Positions 32,965 through 41,473 of a stretch of DNA of 45,377 nucleotides are shown here, one piece after another. Source of the stretch: Nevskiaceae bacterium (GTDB lineage Bacteria > Pseudomonadota > Gammaproteobacteria > Nevskiales > Nevskiaceae); the NCBI GenBank assembly GCA_021731445.1, contig JAKFXK010000081.1:1-45377 (forward strand), read 5' to 3'. Every line of letters begins with the position of its first letter. Positions within the stretch are counted from its first letter, which is position 1. The notes beneath the pieces are model-generated. The model saw only the letters and a program-made list of their open reading frames with translations, made no database searches and had not been told where the DNA came from. The translations under genes were made by a program, and so were the position numbers.

Positions 32965-35385
32965 ATGAGCAAAAACCTCGTCATCGTTGAGTCGCCGGCC
33001 AAGGCCAAGACCATCCAGAAGTATCTCGGCAAGGACTTCGAAGTCCTCGCCAGCTACGGCCATGTGCGTGATCTGGTGCCCAAGGATGGCGCGGTGGATG
33101 TCACTCGCGGCTTCGAGATGAAGTACCAGCTGATCGAGAAAAACGAGAAGCACGTCAATGCCATCGTCCGCGCGGTGAAGATCGCCGATGCTGTCTATCT
33201 GGCGACTGACCCTGATCGCGAGGGCGAGGCGATCAGCTGGCATCTGTCTGAAATCCTGAAGGAAAAGGGCGTTGCCAAGAACAAGCCGATCCGGCGCGTG
33301 GTGTTCCACGAAATCACCAAAAGTGCGGTGCAGGAGGCCATCGCCAACCCGCGCGATGTGGCGCAGCCCCTGGTCAATGCCCAGCAGGCGCGCCGCGCGC
33401 TGGACTACCTCGTCGGCTTCAACCTGAGCCCCCTGCTCTGGCGCAAGGTGCAGCCGGGCTTGAGCGCGGGCCGCGTGCAGTCACCTGCGCTCAGGCTGAT
33501 CTGTGAGCGCGAAGAAGAGATCAAGGCCTTTCTGCCACAGGAGTACTGGACGGTCGAAGCCCGCAGCGACAAGGCCGGCGCGCTGTTCACCAGCAAGCTG
33601 GTCGAGCTCGATGGCAAGAAGGTCGAGCAGTTCACGCTGAAGGAAGGTGACAGTTCCGCCGCCGCCGTCGAGCGCATCACCAAGGCCGCCAATGGCGTCC
33701 TGAACGTGGCCAGCGTCGAAAAGAAGCAGCGCCGCCGCAACCCGGCCCCACCCTTCACCACCTCCACCTTGCAGCAGGACAGCAACCGCAAGCTGGGTTT
33801 TACCTCGCAGCGCACCATGCGCACGGCGCAGCAGCTGTATGAGGGTGTCGACATCGGCGGCGAGACCATTGGCCTCATCAGCTACATGCGTACTGACAGC
33901 GTCAGTCTCGCCCAGGAGGCGCTGCAGGAAATCCGCCGCGTGATCGAAACCCAGTACGGCAAGAAAGCCCTGCCGGAAGAGATCCGCTACTACAAGAGCA
34001 AGAGCAAGAACGCGCAGGAAGCCCACGAAGCCGTGCGCCCCACCAGTGCGATGCGCCTGCCCGTGCAAGTCGCTCCCTACCTCACGCCGGATCAGGCCAA
34101 GCTCTACGAGCTGATCTGGAAACGCACCGTCGCCTGCCAGATGGCGCAGGCGGTGTTCGACACGGTCACTGCCGAGTTGAAGGCCGGCCCGCACGGCTTT
34201 AGGGCCAACGGCAGCGTGCTGGTCGAGCCCGGCTTCATTGCCGTCTACATGCAGGGCACCGACGAGCCAAGCGATGAAGACGACGAAAAGCGCCTGCCCG
34301 TGCTCGAAGTCGGCGAGAGCGTGCGCCTGGTCGACATCACCCCCGAACAGCACTTCACTCAGCCGCCGCCGCGCTTCACTGAAGCCAGCCTGGTGAAGAC
34401 GCTGGAGGAATACGACATCGGTCGCCCCTCGACCTACGCCAGCATCATCAGCGTGCTGCAGGCGCGCGAGTATGTGCGGCTCGATGGCAAGGCCTTCATC
34501 CCCAGCGACGTGGGCATGATCGTCAATCGCTTTCTCACCGACCACTTCAAGCAGTACGTGGACTATGCCTTCACCGCTGGCATGGAGGACGAGCTGGATG
34601 CGATCTCACGGGGCGAAGCCGAGTGGGTGCCCTTGCTCGCCAAGTTCTGGCAGGGCTTCAAGCCCCAGATCGACGAGAAGATGGAGATGAAACGGCAGGA
34701 CATGGTGCAGGACGCCCGCGTGATCGGTACCGACCCCGTCAGCGGCAAGCCGATCTCGGCACGTCTCGGTCGCTATGGCCCCTTCGTGCAGATCGGCATC
34801 GCCGACAAAGACAACCCGGACGCCGAAAAGCCCAAGTTCGCCTCGCTGAAAGCGACACAGCGCATCGACACCATTACCCTGCAGGAGGCGCTCGACCTGT
34901 TCAAACTGCCGCGCATGTTGGGCCACCTGCCCAATGGCGACGAGGTGGCGGTGAACGTCGGCCGTTTCGGGCCGTATGCGCGGCATGGCAAGAGCTTCGT
35001 GAGTCTCAAGAAAGACGACGACGTGATGACCATCGAGCTGCCACGCGTGATCGAGCTGATCGAGCAGAAGGCGGCGGCGCTAGATGCGGCAACTCTCGTA
35101 ACTTTTGGCGAGACCGGCATTCGCATCATCAAGGGGCGCTTTGGGGCTTACATTTTTGATGGCACTCGCAAGGCGAATTTGCCGAAGAAGCGGGAGCCGG
35201 AGGATGTCACCGTGTTTGAGGCGGAGGCTTATCTGGCTGAGGCTGAGGCGGCCAAGAAGCCGGTGAAGAAGGGCAAAGCAGGCGCAAAAACCGCAAAGAC
35301 GGACAAACCGGCAACCGAGAAAAAACCCGCCAAAAAAGCGGTGGCGAAGAAAGCAGTGACTAAGAAAACCAAGAAGGTGGCTTGA
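32965..35385 (+). CDS. topA: DNA topoisomerase I
   Basis: 806 residues. TOPRIM domain starts at LVIVESPAKAKTIQKYLG with metal-site DPDREGEA (residues 82-89); the catalytic Tyr307 lies in GLISYMRTDS. TopA C-terminal repeats follow (PVSGKPISARLGRYGPFVQ; NVGRFGPYARHGK; RIIKGRFGAYIFDG). There are no Cys4 zinc fingers; instead the last 60 residues are a Lys/Ala-rich tail (KKPAKKAVAKKAVTKKTKK) resembling histone H1. The enzyme relaxes negative supercoils. This non-zinc form is known from several proteobacteria and actinobacteria. Confidence 0.96.
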   Translation: MSKNLVIVESPAKAKTIQKYLGKDFEVLASYGHVRDLVPKDGAVDVTRGFEMKYQLIEKNEKHVNAIVRAVKIADAVYLATDPDREGEAISWHLSEILKEKGVAKNKPIRRVVFHEITKSAVQEAIANPRDVAQPLVNAQQARRALDYLVGFNLSPLLWRKVQPGLSAGRVQSPALRLICEREEEIKAFLPQEYWTVEARSDKAGALFTSKLVELDGKKVEQFTLKEGDSSAAAVERITKAANGVLNVASVEKKQRRRNPAPPFTTSTLQQDSNRKLGFTSQRTMRTAQQLYEGVDIGGETIGLISYMRTDSVSLAQEALQEIRRVIETQYGKKALPEEIRYYKSKSKNAQEAHEAVRPTSAMRLPVQVAPYLTPDQAKLYELIWKRTVACQMAQAVFDTVTAELKAGPHGFRANGSVLVEPGFIAVYMQGTDEPSDEDDEKRLPVLEVGESVRLVDITPEQHFTQPPPRFTEASLVKTLEEYDIGRPSTYASIISVLQAREYVRLDGKAFIPSDVGMIVNRFLTDHFKQYVDYAFTAGMEDELDAISRGEAEWVPLLAKFWQGFKPQIDEKMEMKRQDMVQDARVIGTDPVSGKPISARLGRYGPFVQIGIADKDNPDAEKPKFASLKATQRIDTITLQEALDLFKLPRMLGHLPNGDEVAVNVGRFGPYARHGKSFVSLKKDDDVMTIELPRVIELIEQKAAALDAATLVTFGETGIRIIKGRFGAYIFDGTRKANLPKKREPEDVTVFEAEAYLAEAEAAKKPVKKGKAGAKTAKTDKPATEKKPAKKAVAKKAVTKKTKKVA

Positions 35386-35419
35386 GCGTTTTCGTGCGGC
35401 AGTGCCTCTAAACTGCCGC

Positions 35420-35974
35420 ATGCCCACCTTCTTCAAAACTGCCGCCGCCTTCTGCGCCTGGCTAAAAAAGCACGCTGGCAGCGAGCGCGAGCTGTTGGTG
35501 GGTTTCTACAAGCAGGACAGCGGCCTGCCGAGCATCACCTGGCCTGAGGCGGTGGATGAGGCGCTCTGTGTCGGCTGGATCGACGGCGTGCGCAAGGGCA
35601 TCGACGAGGCGAGTTACCAGATCCGCTTCACGCCGCGCAAAGCCACGTCGATCTGGAGCGCGGTCAACATCCAGCGGGTCGCGATGCTCACCGCCGAAGG
35701 CCGCATGACGCCCGCAGGCCTGGCCGCATTCGAGAAGCGCAGCGCGGCCAGATCACGCACCTACGCCTACGAGCAAGCGTCTGAGGCCCTGCTGCCATCT
35801 GCCGCTGAAAAGCAGTTTCGCAGCAACCAGCCCGCGTGGGATTACTTCGTGGCGCAAGCGCCGAGCTATCGCCAGAAACTGCTGTGGTGGATCATCAGCG
35901 CCAAGCAGCAGACCACGCGCGATAAGCGCCTGGCACAACTCATCGACGCCTCACAACAAGGTAAGCGCCTGTGA
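35420..35974 (+). CDS. YdeI/OmpD-associated family protein
   Basis: 184 residues from the ATG at 35420; an earlier ATG (35402) adds six unrelated residues. Recognisable family blocks: ELLVGFYKQDSGLPSITWPEAVDEALCVGWIDG, shown here as ELLVGFYK and VDEALCVGWIDG; then IRFTPRKATSIWSAVN and a C-terminal YRQKLLWWIISAKQQ. These proteins (also called bacteriocin-protection YdeI/OmpD-associated) are small, cytosolic and of unclear function. It lies 34 bases after topA, possibly co-transcribed. Followed by a 400-base repeat-rich gap. Confidence 0.9.
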   Translation: MPTFFKTAAAFCAWLKKHAGSERELLVGFYKQDSGLPSITWPEAVDEALCVGWIDGVRKGIDEASYQIRFTPRKATSIWSAVNIQRVAMLTAEGRMTPAGLAAFEKRSAARSRTYAYEQASEALLPSAAEKQFRSNQPAWDYFVAQAPSYRQKLLWWIISAKQQTTRDKRLAQLIDASQQGKRL

Positions 35975-36224
35975 TCCCGCAAGACCTCGCCCAACGTCAG
36001 TGACATAGGGTGGGCAGGCTTCATCGGCCCACGCGGATATTGGTCAATCGCCGATGCACTCTGCTTGCGGAGCGTTTGCCTTGATTGCGTTTTCGCCTTG
36101 AGGCGACCCGAATACGGTGGCGCTTCGCACTACCCTGCGATGCTCGGCCTCTCCCAAGAGCCCGACGTCAAAAGCCAATCAAAAGCCGCATCTACCGCCA
36201 CCGCATTCGCTGTACTCACTCTGG

Positions 36225-36244
36225 ATTCCCGCCTTCGCGGGAAT
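36225..36244. repeat. GATTCCCGCCTTCGCGGGAAT-type hairpin
   Basis: ATTCCCGC (36225-36232) pairs with GCGGGAAT (36237-36244) around a stable CTTC loop. This motif is a well-known dispersed short repeat in many proteobacterial genomes. Confidence 0.7.
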
Positions 36245-36281
36245 GACAGCATCACTGCCGCATCAGGGGGTGTTTTCTTTG

Positions 36282-36307
36282 GTTACTTTCTTCGCACAGA
36301 AAGTAAC
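36282..36307. repeat. GTTACTTTCT/AGAAAGTAAC hairpin
   Basis: GTTACTTTCT (36282-36291) pairs perfectly with AGAAAGTAAC (36298-36307) around TCGCAC. It lies 70 bases from the end of the small secreted protein gene and may be its transcript end on the minus strand. Confidence 0.65.
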
Positions 36308-36379
36308 TCGGCGAAAGCCAAAACGACGCCCTCAACACAGCACACAGCCAAACCAGAGCACGTGAGCGTGACAATCTTT

Positions 36380-36670
36380 TCAGCGCGTCCCACCGGCAAA
36401 GCCGCCGCGCGCTGCCAATGCCGGGTCGAGCCGGGACAGTGCAACGTCAAGATCGATCTGGCCGGTTCTCTCGATCTCTTCCTGACTGTAGCTGCGGGTA
36501 ACCGCAGCGTCGTGCTCGCAGATACCTTGCGCATTGGGCGCGCGGCTCAAGCGACTGCCGGTGGCAGGTTCGCAGCGTTCGCCTTTCTTGAGGGTGGGTT
36601 CGGGGGAGGCGGCATTCACAGCACCCGCGCACAGCACGGCCGCGACCAAAAACAGCAATACTTTTTTCAT
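36380..36670 (-). CDS. Small secreted protein, unknown function
   Basis: 96 residues. A signal peptide (MKKVLLFLVAAVLCAGAVNA) is followed by a 76-residue mature part with two Cys (GERCEPATGSRLSR and GICEHDAA) that could form a disulfide, then SQEEIERTGQIDLDVALSRLDP. That last block resembles the plug-domain phrase of TonB-dependent receptors (a Thr-Gly then helix ending in LDP), but the protein is far too short for one. I cannot name a family. It follows the oxidoreductase gene by 30 bases on the same strand. Confidence 0.75.
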   Translation of the reverse strand: MKKVLLFLVAAVLCAGAVNAASPEPTLKKGERCEPATGSRLSRAPNAQGICEHDAAVTRSYSQEEIERTGQIDLDVALSRLDPALAARGGFAGGTR

Positions 36671-36700
36671 GGCAGTTCTCTTCCGGTGGGCAGGCGCTGT

Positions 36701-37978
36701 TTACGACCGCTGCATCCGCCACGCGGTTCCGTACTCGTTTTTCAGATAGCGGAAAAACGCGGCGGTTATGCTGCGGTCAAGCTTCAGAAGTTTGCCATCG
36801 CCCAGGTCTTCGATGTGGGCGTAATACCAGCCCATCTGTCCCAGCAGATTGATCAGCCGGGCGGTGAATCTCTGGCTTCGGGGGGCAAACGTGCGCTCGA
36901 AGGCGGGGGCTTCTTCAATACTGCCCGCCAGCAGTTTCTTCGGCAGGTCCGGCATGGTGCAGAGCGGACGGGCCAGGCCGATGACATCGACATCGCCACT
37001 CTCCAGGGCAGCTTCCATCCCGGCGCGGCTGCGGAAGCCGCCGGGCATGAGGATGGGCATTTTCGCCACCTGCCGGATCGCCTGGGCGTATTCGAGAAAG
37101 TACGCCTCGCGTTTCACCGTACTTGCTTTAAGCGGCAGGGCATCCTCGCTGCGGCCATCGGCCCCCAGGAGCTTGGGCTGCTCGTAGGTGCCGCCGGAAA
37201 TCTCGATGAGGTCGAGCGTTTCGGCATTGAGCATTTCGATGAGTTTCAGACAGTCGTCGAAACTGAAGCCACCACGACGGAAGTCATCGGAGTTGAGCTT
37301 GATGGCGAGCGGAAAATCCGCGCCCACGGCCTTGCGGGTGGCGCGGATGCTCTCGATGAGAAAACGCGCACGGTTTGCCAGCGAGCCGCCCCAGTCGTCG
37401 CTGCGGGTATTGGTGACGGGCGAGAGAAAGCTCGACAGCAAGTAGCCATGCGCGGAGTGGATCTGCGCGCCGGTGAAGCCTGCCTCGCGCGCCACGCGGG
37501 CAACATTGGCGAATCGCTGGATGAAATCGAGGATTTCCTCTTCGCGCAGCGGGCGCGGCGTCTTGTAATTGCCCAGCAGGTCGAGTTGCACAGCGCTGGG
37601 CGCCAGGGGCCGCTTGGCCACATACCAGGGCGATTGACGGCCCGCGTGACTGATCTGCATCCACAGATGATTGCCGGCCACAGTGCCTGCGGCGGCATAG
37701 GCTTTCAGTCGCTCGAAGCCCTCGTAACCGGGGCGGAACCGGTCCACCGGATCGATGGCGACATTGCCGGGGCGCTCCATCACCCAACGGTCGATCATCA
37801 CGTTGCCGGTGATGAGCAGGCCGGCACCGCCCTCGCTCCACTGCCGATACACGCGGTTGTGCCGCTCGGTGGCAAACAGGCGCGCATCGGACAGGCCCTC
37901 GGTCATCGCCACCTTGGCGATGCGGTTGGGCAGGGTCGCACCGCAGGCAAGTTTCAGGGGTTGGGCGAGCAGGGTCAT
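36701..37978 (-). CDS. NADH:flavin oxidoreductase, Old Yellow Enzyme family
   Basis: 425 residues forming an FMN-binding TIM barrel. Family markers: NRIAKVAMTEGL at the start, LWMQISHAGRQSPW with the substrate-binding His, GAQIHSAHGYLLSSFLSP followed by NTRSDDWGGSLANRARF, then LDLIEISGGTYEQP and MPILMPGGFRS. These enzymes reduce activated C=C bonds using NAD(P)H. It lacks the extra C-terminal domains of dienoyl-CoA reductase, so it is a single-domain reductase. Substrate unknown. Upstream of the small secreted protein gene. Confidence 0.93.
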   Translation of the reverse strand: MTLLAQPLKLACGATLPNRIAKVAMTEGLSDARLFATERHNRVYRQWSEGGAGLLITGNVMIDRWVMERPGNVAIDPVDRFRPGYEGFERLKAYAAAGTVAGNHLWMQISHAGRQSPWYVAKRPLAPSAVQLDLLGNYKTPRPLREEEILDFIQRFANVARVAREAGFTGAQIHSAHGYLLSSFLSPVTNTRSDDWGGSLANRARFLIESIRATRKAVGADFPLAIKLNSDDFRRGGFSFDDCLKLIEMLNAETLDLIEISGGTYEQPKLLGADGRSEDALPLKASTVKREAYFLEYAQAIRQVAKMPILMPGGFRSRAGMEAALESGDVDVIGLARPLCTMPDLPKKLLAGSIEEAPAFERTFAPRSQRFTARLINLLGQMGWYYAHIEDLGDGKLLKLDRSITAAFFRYLKNEYGTAWRMQRS

Positions 37979-38044
37979 TGGGTCTTAAGGGGATCGTTTT
38001 TGTCAGTGCACCCTAACGTGATGTGCGCTGACAAAACAGCCAAA

Positions 38045-38136
38045 CCCTGTCATTCCGGGCACCGCTGAGGAATCTTCTCCTCTCAAGCTCCGCACTCCAT
38101 GCTGGGTAGATTCCTCTCGGTGCTCGGAATGAGGGG
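38045..38136. repeat. Long imperfect inverted repeat (TGTCATTCC type)
   Basis: A 31-base left arm (38045-38075, starting CCCTGTCATTCCGGGCACCG) is complementary to 38108-38136 with a few mismatches and one-base gaps; the loop is about 32 bases. The outer part matches the hairpin at 6001-6031. It sits between mutM (3' end) and the oxidoreductase gene (5' end), both on the minus strand. Confidence 0.7.
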
Positions 38137-38151
38137 CGTTGTGCAAAGCAA

Positions 38152-38973
38152 CTACTTCTGGCACTGCGGGCAATAGCAGCTCTGGCGATTGCCCAGCCGC
38201 AGCAATTTAATGGTGGTACCGCAGACGCGACAGGGGCGGCCCTCGCGGCCATAGACGAACAAATCCTGCTGGAAGTACCCCGCCGCACCATCGGCCCCGG
38301 CAAAGTCGCGCAACGTGGTGCCGCCCTGGGTAATGGCTTCTTGCAGCACCTCGCGCACTTCCTGAGCCAGCAACGCGTACTCGGCGCGCGTCACTTTGCC
38401 CGCAGGCCGCGTGGGGCGAACGCCAGCGCGGAACAGTGACTCCGCCGCATAGATGTTGCCCGCGCCGACGACGACACTGCCATCCATCAGGAAGGTCTTC
38501 ACCGCCGTGGTCCTGCGGCGCGATCGTGCGAACAGATAGTCACCGCTGAAGACATCCGAAAATGGCTCCGGCCCCATCGTCTGCATCAGCACATGCTCGC
38601 CGTCACTGGCAGGCCAGGGCAGCACCGCACCGAAGCGGCGCGGGTCGTGGTAGCGCAGCAGACGGCCATCGTCGAGCACCAAGTCGAGATGGTCGTGCTT
38701 GAGCAGTGCATGCTGCGCATCGAGTACGAACACCCGGCCCGACATGCCGAGGTGGATGATGATCCTGTCGTTGCCATCGCCCAGATGCAGCAGCAGATAC
38801 TTGCCGCGCCGGCTGGTGCCAGTGATGCGCTGACCCTCGGCAAACGCAGCAAGGTGCGCCGGCACCGGCCAGCGCAGGCGCGCATCGCGCACGATCACCT
38901 TGGCGATGGTGCGGCCCAGCACATGCGGCTCCACGCCGCGACGGAGGGTTTCAACTTCGGGCAGTTCGGGCAT
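38152..38973 (-). CDS. mutM: Formamidopyrimidine-DNA glycosylase
   Basis: 273 residues, standard length. Catalytic N-terminus MPELPEVETLRRG with Pro2 and Glu3; Lys in RRGKYLLLHL; HLGMSGR; HDPRRFG with the base-flipping Arg; VVGAGNIYAAESLF for the helix-two-turn-helix; and a C-terminal zinc finger CRVCG to CPQCQK. It excises 8-oxoguanine and formamidopyrimidines in base excision repair. Divergent from the DUF1415 gene across 73 bases. Confidence 0.97.
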   Translation of the reverse strand: MPELPEVETLRRGVEPHVLGRTIAKVIVRDARLRWPVPAHLAAFAEGQRITGTSRRGKYLLLHLGDGNDRIIIHLGMSGRVFVLDAQHALLKHDHLDLVLDDGRLLRYHDPRRFGAVLPWPASDGEHVLMQTMGPEPFSDVFSGDYLFARSRRRTTAVKTFLMDGSVVVGAGNIYAAESLFRAGVRPTRPAGKVTRAEYALLAQEVREVLQEAITQGGTTLRDFAGADGAAGYFQQDLFVYGREGRPCRVCGTTIKLLRLGNRQSCYCPQCQK

Positions 38974-39046
38974 GGCGGGATTCTATGAGCTTGTCATCCC
39001 TACGCGGCGGGAAGGACAGTGATCAAGCGGCTGCTAGGCTTGCTGT

Positions 39047-39607
39047 ATGAGCACATCTCCCACCAGCACCGAAGTCATCGCAACCACGCAACACTGGCTG
39101 GAGCGCGCCGTCATCGGCCTCAACCTATGCCCCTTCGCCAAGGCCGCGTACGTAAAGCAGCGCGTGCGCTTCACGGTCAGTGCGGCGACCAGCGGCGAGG
39201 CCTTGCTGGATGACCTGATCGTGGCCCTGCAAGAGCTGCACGCGGCGAATCCCGTTGAATGTGAAACCACGCTGCTGATCCACCCGCAGGCCCTCACCGA
39301 TTTTCTCGACTACAACGACTTTCTCGACGCCGCCGATTTAGCACTCGATGCGCTGGGGCTGACGGGTGTGATCCAGGTGGCGAGCTTCCACCCGCAGTAT
39401 CAGTTCGCCGGCACCGGCGTGGACGACATCGAGAACCACACCAACCGCTCGCCCTACCCGCTGCTGCACCTGCTGCGCGAGGACTCCATCGAACAGGCGG
39501 TGGAGAGCTACCCCGATGTGGACGATATTCCACGACGTAATATCGAAACCCTGCGGCGGCTGGGGCTTGAGGGCTGGGCTCGCTGCATGACGGCTGACAA
39601 CACATAA
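39047..39607 (+). CDS. DUF1415 domain protein
   Basis: 186 residues. Family blocks: WLERAVIGLNLCPFAKAAYV near the start, LLIHPQALTDFLDYNDFL, VASFHPQYQFAG, NHTNRSPYPLLHLLRE and DDIPRRNIETLRRLG near the end. The conserved Cys of NLCPFA and the His/Asn-rich motifs suggest an enzyme or metal site, but no activity is established. Cytosolic; conserved in beta- and gammaproteobacteria. Followed 25 bases later by the alkylsulfatase-like gene. Confidence 0.93.
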   Translation: MSTSPTSTEVIATTQHWLERAVIGLNLCPFAKAAYVKQRVRFTVSAATSGEALLDDLIVALQELHAANPVECETTLLIHPQALTDFLDYNDFLDAADLALDALGLTGVIQVASFHPQYQFAGTGVDDIENHTNRSPYPLLHLLREDSIEQAVESYPDVDDIPRRNIETLRRLGLEGWARCMTADNT

Positions 39608-39632
39608 AACCGACTCAGTTGGAGTAGAGACG

Positions 39633-41372
39633 ATGAAAACCCTGTGCCTGCTGGCCACGCTGTGCCTTGGCTTGAGCGCCTGCTCGAAACCCGCCGCACC
39701 GCCTGCTGCGGTGGTCACGCCCGAAGCCCTGAAAGCCCATGGTGTCGAGTTCAAGAAAGAGGTGCTCACGCCCGCACCCGGTGTGCACGTCGCCATCGGC
39801 TACGGCATTGCCAATGCCATCCTCATCGAGGGCACGGACGGCGCACTGCTGGTGGATACCACCGAGTCGCTCGAAGCCGGGCGCGAGGTGGCTGCCGCCT
39901 TCGCCAAGGTCACGGCCAAGCCGGTGAAGGCCATCATCTATACCCACTCGCATCCCGACCATGTGCAGGGTGCGGCGGCCTTCATGCCTGCGGGTGTGAA
40001 CGTGCCGATCTACGCGCACGAGGATGTGGCTGAAAACATGGACAAGATCGCCAGCGAGCTGCAGCCCGTCATCACGCGGCGCAGCCTGCGCATGTACGGG
40101 CATGGCCTCACGCCGGATGAATTGCTCAACGTCGGCATCGGCCCCAGGGTGGACATCCACGAAGGCACCACGCTGGGCATCGCGCGGCCCACCATGACTT
40201 TCCGCGACACGCTCGACGACACGGTCGCCGGCATCCGCTTCACGCTTGTCCACGCACCGGGCGAGACCGACGACCAGATCTTCGTCTGGCTGCCGGATCG
40301 CAAGATCCTGCTGCCGGGTGACAACGTCTACAAGGCCTTTCCCAACCTCTACACCATCCGGGGCACCGGCTACCGTGACCCCAAACGCTGGGCGGCGAGC
40401 ATCGACAAAATGCGGCATCTCGCACCGGAGTTTCTGCTGCCCAGCCACACCCGGCCCATTGCGGGCAAGGACGAGATCGCGCGGGTGCTTACCGACTACC
40501 GCGACGCCATCCGCTACGTCTACGACCAGACGATGCGCAGCATCAATCGCGGTCTGCTGCCGGATGAAGTGGCTGCCAGCATCAAGCTGCCCGCGCACCT
40601 CGCCGCTTCGCCGTACTTGCAGGAGTTCTACGGTCGCCCTGGCTGGAGTGCCAAGAGCATCTTCACCGGCAACCTCGGCTGGTACGACGGCGACCCCGCC
40701 ACGCTTACACCGCTGCCGCCGCTGGAGCGCTCGCAACGCATGATGCAGCTCGCGGGCGGCGAAGCGGGCTTCAATCAGGCCATCGATGCCGCCGCCAATA
40801 GCGGCGAGCACGCCTGGGTGCTGGAACTCACCAGCCATGCCCTGCGTGTGAACAGCGGCAATGCCTCGGCAAAACAGGCGCGCCTGGCTGCGCTCAAGGC
40901 CTTGGGAGAGGCCGAATCCAATCCCAATGCGCGGCATTACTACCTGGTCAGCTACCACGAGCTGAGCGGTGATTACGCGGTACCCAGCCGTGCGGTGTCG
41001 CCCACACCAGAGATGCTTGCCGCTATGCCGCTATCGACCTTCTTCGACGGCTTGGCGGTGAATCTCGATACCGAGAAGGCCGGCGAGAAGGTGTTGACCG
41101 TGCGCTTCGAGTTCACTGACGTCGGCGAGCAATGGCATTACCTGCTGCGCCGTGGCGTGTCGGAAGTGCTCTCGCCCGAAGATGCCGCGTTCGCGCCTGA
41201 GCCCGATCTCGTCGTGCGCGTGAAAGCGCAGGTGTTCAAGGAGATGCTGGCCCAGCTTCGCAAGCCTGCCGTCACGCTCGCCACCGAATTTGAAGCGGTG
41301 CGGGGCTCAAAGATCGATCTGATCGGCTTCATGCGGCTGTTTGTGCCGGAGGCGGCGGACGGCACCTCCTGA
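39633..41372 (+). CDS. Alkyl/aryl-sulfatase-like lipoprotein (metallo-beta-lactamase fold)
   Basis: 579 residues. The signal peptide ends in the lipobox LGLSAC (Cys17), so it should be a lipoprotein. The metallo-beta-lactamase zinc motif THSHPDH is at residues 104-110, with DTTESLEAGREV before it and LLPGDNVYKAFPNLYTIRG later, both typical of the SdsA/YjcS/BDS1 alkylsulfatase group. A helical dimerisation domain (about 285-420) and an SCP2-like C-terminal domain (about 440-575) complete the family plan. Known members (about 630-660 residues) hydrolyse alkyl sulfate esters such as dodecyl sulfate. This one is shorter and its substrate is uncertain. Confidence 0.88.
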   Translation: MKTLCLLATLCLGLSACSKPAAPPAAVVTPEALKAHGVEFKKEVLTPAPGVHVAIGYGIANAILIEGTDGALLVDTTESLEAGREVAAAFAKVTAKPVKAIIYTHSHPDHVQGAAAFMPAGVNVPIYAHEDVAENMDKIASELQPVITRRSLRMYGHGLTPDELLNVGIGPRVDIHEGTTLGIARPTMTFRDTLDDTVAGIRFTLVHAPGETDDQIFVWLPDRKILLPGDNVYKAFPNLYTIRGTGYRDPKRWAASIDKMRHLAPEFLLPSHTRPIAGKDEIARVLTDYRDAIRYVYDQTMRSINRGLLPDEVAASIKLPAHLAASPYLQEFYGRPGWSAKSIFTGNLGWYDGDPATLTPLPPLERSQRMMQLAGGEAGFNQAIDAAANSGEHAWVLELTSHALRVNSGNASAKQARLAALKALGEAESNPNARHYYLVSYHELSGDYAVPSRAVSPTPEMLAAMPLSTFFDGLAVNLDTEKAGEKVLTVRFEFTDVGEQWHYLLRRGVSEVLSPEDAAFAPEPDLVVRVKAQVFKEMLAQLRKPAVTLATEFEAVRGSKIDLIGFMRLFVPEAADGTS

Positions 41373-41398
41373 CGCGCGTCGGAACGCTTGATTACCGA

Positions 41399-41429
41399 TT
41401 GACAGTAGGGTCTACAGTGCCCGTAGGAT
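41399..41429 (+). promoter_or_regulatory. Putative promoter of the acyl-CoA dehydrogenase gene
   Basis: A perfect TTGACA (41399-41404) is followed by TAGGAT (41424-41429) with a 19-base spacer, longer than ideal. It lies in the 101-base gap before the gene. Confidence 0.3.
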
Positions 41430-41473
41430 CAAGCCCTTTTCGGTTTGACCCACGCCCTTCTGGAGTGCTGCGC

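Larger units (their letters stand above)
35975..36379. other. Repeat-rich intergenic region without a convincing gene
   Basis: About 405 bases with no frame that looks coding. It holds several short palindromic repeats: GTGGGC/GCCCAC (36010-36032), TCGCC/GGCGA (36093-36106), ATTCCCGC/GCGGGAAT with a CTTC loop (36225-36244) and GTTACTTTCT/AGAAAGTAAC (36282-36307). The sequence between them (GGTGGCGCTTCGC and similar) looks like fragments of dispersed genomic repeats. Confidence 0.6.

Noticed and set aside
36225-36307. A CRISPR-like array in the repeat-rich gap
   Set aside because: The palindromes are all different and irregularly spaced; there is no repeated unit with spacers.
36065-38068. 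A 667-codon open frame opposite the Old Yellow Enzyme gene
   Set aside because: It covers the small secreted protein, the oxidoreductase and repeat DNA in antisense, with no family features. The minus-strand gene has all expected motifs.
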